Assembly: GCA_035610835.1 (NCBI GenBank)
Contig: CM069457.1
Location: forward strand, 38,466,553-38,530,552
Reading direction: 5' to 3'
DNA from: Ophiura sarsii
Lineage: Eukaryota > Echinodermata > Ophiuroidea > Amphilepidida > Ophiuridae
DNA: 64,000 nt
The translations under genes were made by a program, and so were the position numbers. Positions 54,617 through 64,000 of this stretch are shown here, piece after piece. Numbering within the stretch: the stretch's first letter is position 1; every line of letters starts with the position of its first letter. The notes under the pieces were generated by a model. The model was not told the DNA's origin, did not search any database, and saw only the letters and a list, made by a program, of their open reading frames with translations.

Positions 54617-56110
54617 AAATATCCAGGCTTCTTGATTTCTACCTTAAACCTCTGGCCAGACAAACAGACTCATACATTCAGGACACAACGCATTTCATCA
54701 ACTTCATCCGGGACCTCAACAGAACCAAATCTCCTTTCTCCAAAAGTACACTGATCTGCACTGCTGATGTTAAGTCCTTATACACGAATATTGGCCACAA
54801 GGAAGGTCTTCTCGCTTGCCGACTAGCCCTTAATCGCCGCAGTATCAAGAATCCACCAACTCAAGATCTCATTCGTCTTTTAGAACTCATCTTATCATTA
54901 AACAACTTCGAATTTGATGGCTCCTTCTACACCCAATTAATCGGCACAGCCATGGGAACACCAGCCGCTCCAAGTTACGCCATCATATTTATGGACTACA
55001 TTGAAACTAAGATGCTCGCCACAGCTCCATCCAGACCACCCCATTGGAAAAGGTATATCGACGACATCTTTTTCATATGGCACCAAAACGAGAAAGCACT
55101 TACAACATTCTAAGACCATCTGAATTCACACCATGAAACCATCAAATTCACCTTCGAAACATCTAACAAACATGTATCATTCTTCGATGTAATGGTTTAC
55201 CTTCAAGATCGCCATCTTTCCACCAGCCTTTTTTGCAAACCAACAGATTCACACAACTACCTTCATCCAGCATCATGTCACCCACCACACGTTTTCAACA
55301 GCATTGTCTACAGCCAAGCACTACGAGTTAGGAGAATTTGTTCAGACAACGACGACACTGATGTGCAACTACATAACCTAAAAAGCTATTTTAGAGCACG
55401 GCAATATCCTAACCAGCAAATCGTCACACAGATAGAGAAAGCTAAACAAATCAACCACTCAGATCTCCTTCGCTATAAGGATAAAAAGCCTAACACCCGT
55501 GTCCCATTTGTGACCACATACTCACAGTTTATGAAGAACGTCAGCGCAATACTGCATAAACATCTACCAATCCTTCACAAATCATCTCAATTACAGCAGA
55601 TCTTCAAGGACCCACCACTCACCGCCTTTAGACGACCACCCAATTTACGTGACTTCTACTTCTACTTCTACTTCTTACGGCTGTTTCAAATGCAACAGCA
55701 AAAAATGCATTGTCTGCACCTTCATACAAACTGGCAGCAAAAAATTCAAAAGAACACAGACGAAGGAGAGTTTCCCCATAACCTCACACCTCACCTGTAA
55801 ATCGTCATGGCTCATTTATCTGATAACTTGTAGCAGATGCCACAAACAATACGTTGGAAAGACTACCACAACCCTCTACACCCGATTCAACAACACCCGC
55901 TCAGAAATAAAGCACAACAATGTTAAGGGGGGCAAAAGCCTTCCATACGTCACACATTTTAATTCCAATAATCACTGCATCACTGATATCACACTTCTGC
56001 CCATCGAACAGATCCACACCAAAACGAACTCCATCATACTCTGCAGAGAATCATACTGGATCGCCAAACTCAGATGCCTCCGTCCGGAAGGAATAAATGC
56101 ACACGAATAA
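54617..56110 (+). pseudogene. Penelope-like element, RT palm and GIY-YIG endonuclease
   Basis: Plus strand. RT motif A (ICTADVKSLYTNI), motif B (LIGTAMGTPAAPSYAIIF), motif C with the catalytic pair (KRYIDDIFFIW), thumb region, then a zinc-binding CFKCNSKKCIVC block and a GIY-YIG endonuclease (SSWLIYLITCSRCHKQYVGK, LYTRFNNTRSEIK, ESYWIAKL). A TAA at 55111 and a frameshift near 55650 break the frame. The N-terminal third is missing here; a related piece sits inverted at 52.2-52.8 kb. GIY-YIG marks the endonuclease-bearing Penelope class. Confidence 0.9.
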
Positions 56111-56402
56111 ACTCAACTTACAAGGACACACGGCGCATATACGTGTCATATGTGTATACGCACGCCCCCAAAACTGTCTGTTATGCCGTTTTGTCATGGG
56201 AGGGCAGTATAGCTCTATCATAATTATAGCGCCTACTCACATTATTGATCATTCATTCTTGTATCACGATATCACACAATCACACCTCTCTCTACCGTGT
56301 GGCTCCACCACGACTACTTTTAAGCAACCCGGTAAGACTTCTTATTTATACATTTAAAAGACACATACTGTTTCTATTGCATCACATAGCTCCATGTATT
56401 TA

Positions 56403-56531
56403 TGCTAAGTTTCATTTGTTTCATTTATGTGTTCCAGGTACGGCCTGACGAAGGACATGTGTCCGAAAATTTGCCAATAAATGTTGTGATATAAAACTGC
56501 TACGTCCGCTTTTATAGTGCCTAATTCTTCC

Positions 56532-56545
<14 letters not shown>
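56403..56545 (+). repeat. Penelope pseudo-LTR, 3' copy
   Basis: Same sequence as 53793-53935 with a few substitutions, followed by an (AT)n run (56539-56566). Confidence 0.88.
56431..56490 (+). ncRNA. Hammerhead-ribozyme-like core, 3' pseudo-LTR
   Basis: CTGACGA at 56445-56451, stem II as in the first copy, GAAA at 56465-56468. The core is unchanged between copies. Confidence 0.55.
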
Positions 56546-56568
<23 letters not shown>

Positions 56569-56579
56569 AAAGAAAAGAG

Positions 56580-56944
56580 TTGCATATAGGCTTCCCAAAA
56601 AAGTTACTTTGAAAAATGAAAATGAGTAATTAGTGATTTTCTTTTCGAGATATGGACGATAATGTAAAATGTTCTCTATAGAGCTGTGTATAAAAGCTCA
56701 TTTTCTCCACCCCACTGTCTTTTAATACAAGATCCTGCGACATTGTCACTTCTCGAACACGTGCCCTAGGCATCGATGATTGTTTTAAACGATTTAAAGT
56801 TTAACATTTTTTTTTTTTATCGAAATGGCAGAATTATAAGGGTTTTATTTTCGCTTGTAGGAACAAAATTCGGAGAAAAACTTTTTTTTTTAAATATCAA
56901 AAATATAATTTTAAAAGAATTACGCTCTAATGAGAAAACAAGAT
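56580..56944. other. Intergenic, nothing recognised
   Basis: AT-rich sequence without supported gene or repeat. Confidence 0.4.
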
Positions 56945-57460
56945 TTTGAATTCAAGTTTTTGAATTTTGAATTTTGAATTTTGAATTTTGAATTCCACCC
57001 CTCCCCCGTAATTATAGTTCTGCTTACTTCCACCCCTCCCCCACCGTAATTCAAGTGCTGTTTTCTTCCACACCACCCCCCCCCCCCCCCCCCCCCCCCC
57101 GTAATTCAAGTTCTGCTTACTTCCATACCCCTCCCGTAATCCAAGTTCCGTTACTTCCACCCACCCTCCCCGCTCTATTCGCCACCGCGGCCGCGTGTAA
57201 TTGACATAAATAATGTTCAAAAGATTTTTAATTCAAGTCCTGCTTACTTCCATACCCCTCCCGTAATTCAAGTTCCGATTACTTTCACCCTCACCCACCC
57301 CATTTCCACACTCTATTCGCCACCGCCGCCGCGTGTAATTGACATAAATAATGTTCAAAAGATTTTTAATTCAAGTTCTGCTTACTTCCATACCCTTCCC
57401 GTAATCCAAGTTCCGATTACTTCCACCCACCCTCCCCGCTCTATTCGCCGCCGTGTTCTT
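56945..57460. repeat. Nested tandem repeat with TTTTGAA, C-rich and 140-bp units
   Basis: Starts with (TTTTGAA)n, then units of GTAATTCAAGTTCTGCTTAC plus TTCCACCCCTCCC. A longer unit of about 140 bp including CTCTATTCGCCACCGC and TGACATAAATAATGTTCAAA is present nearly three times. Confidence 0.85.
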
Positions 57461-57469
57461 TATAAATAT

Positions 57470-57883
57470 ACAATGTGACTTTGTACATGATATCAACAAT
57501 AACTGTATTCATGATGATTACTATAAAGTCATTTATTTACAGTGGAATTGTATCAAATGCCTTTGAGTGGATGTGTATTGTTGAGTGGTGAAATATTGGC
57601 TTGTTTTATTATGAGATGCACTGAAACTAAGCCAACGGAGTGTATGCATGCATGATCTGTAACTGTACATTGTTAAAGTGATGTAAGAATGTACTGATTG
57701 AGCTCAAAGACTTGGTAAAGAGATTGGTGAACAAAATAATGAATAGAAATAATAGGCATAATGAATTAATATTGAATGAAATAATGAATATTTGGGTATA
57801 TATTGTTGATTTTATTATAATGTGTTTTATGTGTAAACTCACATCTATGTAAAATACAATCTAAATAAATAACAGGATGCACT
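57470..57883. other. Intergenic, nothing recognised
   Basis: AT-rich, no supported feature. Confidence 0.4.
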
Positions 57884-58275
57884 GTTCAATTGTATTATAA
57901 CATGTCATTGTGATAGAGGTTTTAAAAATAAATAACCTGCTATGCACATTTATCAGATATACACAGTTTATTACACACAGAAAACACTATGTCAAAAATT
58001 ATGTAAATATAGAACTCCATAATTATTATGTAAGAGTTTACATAAAACATGTAATATATACCCAAGCTTGTGTATATTCCTATGCAAAAGCTTAACACAA
58101 CTGTTTACATAGTATTATGGAGTTCTATTTTTACGCAGATTGTGTATTTTTTACATAATTTGTAAAAATTTACATCATCTAGTTCAAGTGTGTTATAACA
58201 TGTCATTGTGATAGAGGTTTTAAAAATAAATAACCTGCTATGCACATTTATCAGATATACACAGTTCATTAGAGG
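57884..58275. repeat. 90-bp direct repeat flanking a family B MITE
   Basis: TATAACATGTCATTGTGATA through ATCAGATATACACAGTT occurs at 57896-57970 and 58193-58267. The family B element (57972 to about 58180, opposite orientation to the 4.4-kb copy, one end truncated) sits between them. A diverged third copy starts near 58300. Confidence 0.85.
57972..58180. mobile_element. Family B MITE, copy 2
   Basis: Begins TACACACAGAAAACACTATG and runs through the family interior (CCCAAGCTTGTGTA, CTATGCAAAAGCTTAACACA) to TTTTTACATAATTTG, where it ends early. Confidence 0.82.
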
Positions 58276-58299
58276 ATATGAAAATCCAGTGATGTGTAT

Positions 58300-60500
58300 C
58301 ATTTATGGTAGAGGTTAAAAATAAGTAACCTGCTACACAAAATCAGTATATTTACTGAAAGCGATTTCTCCAGTGAAAGGAATTCAACGGACAATTCCAC
58401 CGGATTACTACAGTGTCACAGTGACAACATTGGAGATCTTCTATAAGGATAAAGACTCTACAGGCTGTATCAAAATGATTTGTACTCTGATATGTTCCAT
58501 TTTCAAAAAAGCATTACAAATATAAAATCTCTGATAAATACAATATTTTTGATTTAAATAATTAGGGAATTATGTCAACTTATTGATCTGATAATCTGAA
58601 GATAATTGGCTGTTGTTTCTGACCGCTATTGTCATTTAAATGAAGATCGACGTAATCATGGTTTTACTCGCAGCAACGCAAATTTAATAGGTTCACTGCA
58701 CAAACTCTTTATAAGTAGTGAATATATGAGTGCAGTCAGGAGGAACTTTGAATTGTGCGCTTCAGATCTAACGTTTCGATGAAAATGATAAAAACACCAA
58801 TATTTCTTTAAAAGCTTGTAAATTCTGAAAAAAATGTTCGATTGTCGTAAATCAAAATTCTTAGAAAAGATGAAACTTCAATAATTTTGCATATCGAAGC
58901 AAAATGGTCTAAATGGTTCGTAACATATCAAACAAAATTCTGAAAAACTGATCAGACCACGGTACAAATCTTTTTGATACAGCCTGTATCTTATGTTGCA
59001 TTATAATGCAAATACTGTATATGTGGCACATTGATATAAATTCGATGGCACTATAAGTACTATGATGGCAAATAAAGCCAGATTTGCAGATGTATGATCA
59101 GTATCGACTTTGGTATTGATACATTGTCAATATAAAATTAATATGTTGTTGATATATAAAATGCCATGAAAAGAGATGATGTGGATGACACATTCTTATT
59201 ATCTCGGGGGTGTGAAGGTTGAGAATGAAACATTCTTGTATTATCTCGGGGTGTGATAATAAGCATTTATGATTTATTATCTTAGAGTGTATAAAGTCAA
59301 TTGTATGCAAATTACTTTCTCTATGTTCACTGAATAGTATACATATTCATGAATATACATGGTTGTGACCAAATAAGGTATCATTTATGTATCCATAATA
59401 TGTTTACGTAACTTGTTGGCCAATCAGAGCGCACCACGCCCTGGGCGATTTATTTCCAAAACTCGGAGGTGCGCGTTTGGACTTCACTTGATTTTCCGGC
59501 GCCGGAACGAGTCCATCGTGAGATCATTAGCAGCGATGTAAAATATTAATGTTTAAACAATGATTATCGTTTGACTTGATGATTTAACCTGTATTTTAAA
59601 TAAATGAGGAGTAAAAGTCTACAATAGTGATGTTTCCAGTGCCTTTCTTGTAATTATTCTCCGCTCGGGTAATTACTTAGTAATGTTAACCACGTCCAAT
59701 CGTAACAACATGCAATCACTATAACATGTTTAACACGGTTAGCGCTCCCAGTTCCTTAACCCTAACCCGCCAAAACACTCCAACACACTACACACTTGCA
59801 CGCACCCCGTCTGGGTTTGATTCCCGGCGAATGCAGAGACTGGCTCCTCCCCGCCCCAATTTGACCTTTTTTTACCTCCTGATCATGCATAGTTTAACTC
59901 ATACAAAACACGCCCGGGTTAAGGTTAATGGAATCTTTTTTTCTATCCTGGCTGTATGATTGACTTTTTGTTCTCGTCTCCTCGTGCGCCGTTATCTTGT
60001 AGGCCTGCACGGTTTGCACTGCGGAGCCACGGACTGCCTCCTTTTAACCGCCCCATAAAAAAAAAGCTTGCGCCACGAACTCGTACGCACCTTTCGTTCT
60101 ACGCCATTATGCGTACGCCGGCAAACGCGTGCACCATGTTTGTTTATACGCGAGCGCGCAGCAACAGTGTAAGAGTTTGTTTACTTATAGAAAAGTTCGT
60201 AAAATATTGTATTTGTCTGTCATATAGTCCTTTATAAATGCTTATTACTTTGCGATCTTTAAGGATAACAAACAGCCACATACACAGAAATGTAGTTATG
60301 TCCCTAATGAAAATATTTTGGGTGAAGACCATATGTCATCACTAACTCCTTAAGCCGCAATATTAGTCAAACGAGTAGGTACCCCGGTTAAAGAAAATCA
60401 AAATTTCGGTAGTCGACCGTACGGGACACTTTCGTGACACTTGCGTGGCGCTGGTTGCTACGTGGGGCGAAGATCCCTGTGCATAGCGATTGCACGGACA
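58300..60500. other. Intergenic region without supported gene
   Basis: No ORF with recognisable domains. A CCAAT-type word (TTGGCCAATCAGAGCGC) lies at 59419, direct repeats ATTATCTCGGGGTGTG at 59199 and 59237, and a B-box-like GGGTTTGATTCCCGG at 59812, all weak. Confidence 0.4.
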
Positions 60501-60504
60501 GATG

Positions 60505-61130
60505 GGCAGGAATCTGCGCCCGGAGGCATTGGACAGACAGACTCGCCAAAAATAGTGCGCCCGACGGCATTGGACAGACAGACTCACCAAAAATAGTATT
60601 ATGATACTGAGTTGCCGATTCTGGTACGGATATTTTCCCCCCTTTCCGCACCTTCGATTGACTTCAAAGTTTATGTGCGAGTGCGTTTAGGTCCCCTGAT
60701 GAACCAGTTTATGTTTGATTTGTTAAATTTGGGTTAGATTTCGTGAAATTTGGGCTTTTTTAGCCCGTTGCTACGTTATTGCTACGCGCCGCTGAGCAAG
60801 CCATGCCGATGGCCGGCGCAACGCACGTGTATAATACGGAGTTACCGATTCTTGTACGGAGATGTTCTCCCCTTTCCGCACCTTCGATTGACTTCAAATT
60901 GTCTGTGCGAGTGCGTATGGGTTCTACGATGAACCAATTTATGTTTGATTTGTTAAATTTGGGTTAGATTTCGTGCACCGCACGCGTAATCGGGCGATCG
61001 CCGGTGCACGCGGCATCGGGCGATTACCGTCGCACGCGTAATAGGGCGATTAACGGCGCACGCGTAATCGGGCGATTAACGGTGCACGCGTAATCGGGAG
61101 ATTACCGGCGAACGCGTAATGACGCAGGCC
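60505..61130. repeat. CpG-rich tandem repeat cluster
   Basis: A 53-bp repeat (GGCATTGGACAGACAGACTC) x2 at 60525-60597, then a 150-bp unit (CTTTCCGCACCTTCGATTGA..TTAAATTTGGGTTAGATTTC) at 60640-60745 and 60877-60975, then a 27-bp unit (CACGCGTAATCGGGCGATTA) about five times at 60980-61120. CpG is far denser than elsewhere in the window. Confidence 0.8.
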
Positions 61131-61139
61131 GTAAAGGTG

Positions 61140-62840
61140 CACACGTGTTAGTGGCGCAAAGCGTAGTTTGTTATGTGGTAGAGTAAAGGCGGCACGCAAG
61201 CATCCGTTGCTCCGTAGTGCAAACCCTATTGTAGTACCAAGCAGTGTGTTAACCGGTATCGCATCGCAGTTTGCGCCACAATCAAGCACAACTGCGACGC
61301 ACTTTTGTACATGCATATCAAACTTGCTACACAACATTTTTGACTCGGGGACACTATTATTTCCTTCCGAAGTTCAGATTGATTTTAACTTACTATCATT
61401 AGTGATGTTAATGGTCCATTTCACGCCATTTAATCACGTAGTTGTCCGTATTTGGATACGTTTACATTGATAAACTCCACTTCATTCGTCGAGTTTGCAG
61501 TGTACGATACACACAGGAATTCCCATTATATGTACAGCTCAGATGAACATGTACGCAATTAATTATGCCGTAAACTTCGACCTGACTTTCGACTCGGGCC
61601 TGACCATTTTCGGATTTAGGGGTGAGAGAGAGGGGCGAGTAATCGTATAGTAAATATTGAATGGTTTTAATTATTGTTTGCTTCTGAACGGGTCAGCGGA
61701 CAGCTAATTAGTAAAATTTTCTGAAATATTTATTGTAAATATATGATTTCATCAGTCTTCTTCCTATTCTAGAAAACCAATTACTCGGAAATCGCAAATG
61801 TTTAAAATTGTAACAAAGCTCACCCACCCCCTTTTTTAAATCAACTTCGACTCAATAATAATTATATTAAAAGTTTCTGGCAGTACCGCGGCACAGTCTT
61901 ATTATTGTTTGATTTTCTTTATTATTAATAACAATAAGCAAGCAAGCAGGTGAGTACTCATTAGTTACATTTGCATTTACATAAAACATCTGCTGTATTT
62001 ATGCTGATTGCTGAAACATTTCACAACTTACATCATTATTTGAAAACCTAACATTTTACTTGAAAATTGAAACTCATTTAATCAATCCTGCACCTTACCT
62101 TACATAAACGTATGTAAAATTGTTGTACTAATTGAAAATGATTTAATGAATCAACAGCAAATTGTATTAAAAAAGTAAAACAAAACTGCTATGCAAAATG
62201 TGTAAATTGCTATACAAAAAAATAATTGCATAGCGGTTTTGCTACACACACAAAAAAAATCCTTAACACACACCCTGTAATAAGTACAAGAAAACGGCAT
62301 AATGAGACAACAATAAAAAGTCAATCATATAGCCAGAATATACAGGAACCGGAACCCCTTTGAAGGAACTGGGAGCAAGGCCAGCGCAAACCGTATAAGG
62401 CGCAAACCGTAGGCCTACATCCAGGATAACATGTGTTAATAGTGACAGGAAAAATGCGGTTATATGACAGTGCCTCAATCCCATCGCGGACCTACAATGT
62501 ATACAGAACCACAACGGGGCAGGGCGCTCTATATAACAACATAGATAGGCCAGAAAACCGTGATATATTATTATACATGGAGGATAGGCCTAGAAAAATA
62601 AACAAGGATCTGTTAAATAAAGGAACTGTTAGAGCAAAATATGCATGGTAGAAATACACTTACGTTTAGGCCTACTGTAGAAATAATATAATGTCAATAG
62701 GCCGAAAAATAAAATGAACGGATGGCCAACACTGAACTGGGTACAAAGTGATCATGGTAAGACCCTGCCTCCCGCCAACTATGAAAGACCCACTATAAAA
62801 CTTAAGACCCCACTAAATAAAACCAGTAGCGTCTGTGACC
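61140..62840. other. Intergenic, nothing recognised
   Basis: No supported gene, TIR or tandem repeat. Confidence 0.4.
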
Positions 62841-62841
62841 T

Positions 62842-63543
62842 AAATTTATTTAATACACGTGTTCTATAACATAACATGACATAACATAACATAACATAAC
62901 ATAACATAACATAACATAACATAACATAACATAACTTAACATAACATAACATAACATAACATAACATAACATAACATAACATAACATAACATAACATAAC
63001 ATAGCGTAACGTAACGTAACGTAACGTAACGTAACGTAACGTAACGTAACGTAACGTAACGTAACGTAACGTAACGTAACGTAACATAACATAACATAAC
63101 ATAACATAACATAACATAACATAACATAACATAACGTAACGTAACGTAACGTAACGTAACGTAACGTAACGTAACGTAACGTAACGTAACGTAAATTTAT
63201 TTAATACACGTGTTCTATAACATAACATGACATAACATAACATAACATAACATAACATAACATAACATAACATAACTTAACATAACATAACATAACATAA
63301 CATAACATAACATAACATAACATAACATAACATAACATAACATAGCATAGCATAGCATAACGTAACGTAACGTAACGTAACGTAACGTAACGTAACGTAA
63401 CGTAACGTAACGTAACGTAACGTAACGTAACGTAACGTAACGTAACGTAACGTAACGTAACGTAACGTAACGTAACATAACATAACATAACATAACATAA
63501 CATAACATAACATAACATAACATAACATAACATAACATAACAT
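62842..63543. repeat. Pentanucleotide satellite, two higher-order copies
   Basis: Alternating blocks of (ATAAC)n and (GTAAC)n. The unit AATTTATTTAATACACGTGT + TCTATAACATAACATGAC opens both copies (62843 and 63193) and each then has an (ATAAC)n run with one CTTAAC variant at the same place. Reading frames through it are artefacts of the 5-bp period. Confidence 0.95.
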
Positions 63544-64000
63544 AATTAAAGCGCTGGTTCTAAACGCTGTACAATAAAAAGTACACTATAAAACATGAGC
63601 AGAAAAATATACAACAGCTCATTGATTTAAAACCACATAAGTTCAGCCAGCAGGGAGGTCACGCTGCGTGTCAGATTTTGTTATACGCAAGAAAACAATG
63701 GAGTAACAGTGACTGCAATATTTGCTAAAATAGCTTCGGAAAATGGTCTATTTGGGCATCTCAAAAACTGAGAAACGTGTTAAAAATCATGTAGAATTTT
63801 AGAGGGGGTCATTAACATCTGCAGAACGGTAAAATGTATAGTATTAAAAACGTGTTGTGACCAAATTTATGTCGTAAAATGTTGGAAAATTCACGTTTTG
63901 AAAATCCGTGGTTTTCGAAATTACAGGAATCCTAACTCATTCTAAACCTCACCAAATCATGACATGAACCTTCGTCTACAAAAAGTCCATGTACGTATTC
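63544..64000. other. Right edge, nothing recognised
   Basis: No supported feature. Confidence 0.4.

Noticed and set aside
59404..59520. Promoter with CCAAT box for an unseen gene
   Set aside because: A single CCAAT word with no downstream coding exon in the window; not enough to call a promoter.
62779..63543. Long minus-strand open frames reading MLCYV repeats
   Set aside because: They come from a 5-bp repeat that happens to lack stops in several frames; there is no gene evidence.

Overview
The window is animal genomic DNA: AT-rich, intron-rich and full of short palindromic DNA transposons, with no prokaryotic organisation. The two recognisable genes (a polycystin-1/REJ-type receptor and a Rho-family GTPase), the extracellular domain set (WxxW, LamG, Methyltransf_FA, WSC, PKD, REJ), a Penelope-like element and abundant TTAA-target elements suggest a marine invertebrate, most likely a deuterostome such as an echinoderm or hemichordate. 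The species cannot be fixed from sequence alone.

Positions 33360 down to 840 (minus strand) hold the 5' part of one large gene. I could place 21 coding exons whose splice phases all agree, giving about 1,695 codons before the gene runs off the left edge. Domain order is a weak N-terminal hydrophobic segment, a Mucin2-type WxxW domain, a LamG/concanavalin-like domain, a Methyltransf_FA (farnesoic-acid-methyltransferase-like) domain, a WSC domain, PKD repeats with a cysteine-rich insert, then the start of a REJ region. The membrane part (GPS, PLAT, TM helices expected for polycystin-1 relatives) would lie left of the window. The introns carry most of the mobile DNA: a TTAA-target MITE family (family A, about ten copies), long perfect or near-perfect palindromes, a nested transposon stack at 24.1-26.75 kb and a 5'-truncated LINE at 30.6-32.5 kb.

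Positions 33.4-40.9 kb are intergenic: small mariner-like and hAT-like MITEs, a 0.7-kb tandem duplication and a SINE with a 12-bp target-site duplication. Positions 40957-46696 (minus) hold the last two exons of a Rho-family GTPase with a destroyed G3 motif and no CaaX end. Their intron contains a 4.1-kb element bounded by about 200-bp inverted repeats. From 47 to 56.6 kb the DNA is retroelement-rich: an L1/Tx1-like LINE remnant (minus), and a Penelope-like element in two opposed pieces with two direct pseudo-LTRs, each holding a hammerhead-like core, and a Harbinger-like MITE whose empty site is preserved nearby. From 56.6 kb to the end I see no gene: tandem repeats, a second copy of a 225-bp MITE, a CpG-rich repeat cluster at 60.4-61.1 kb and a duplicated pentanucleotide satellite at 62.87-63.54 kb.

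The two genes show no evidence of working together; they are simply neighbours in the same orientation. All splice models were made by eye from GT/AG (one GC/AG) sites, reading frame and domain continuity, without transcript evidence.
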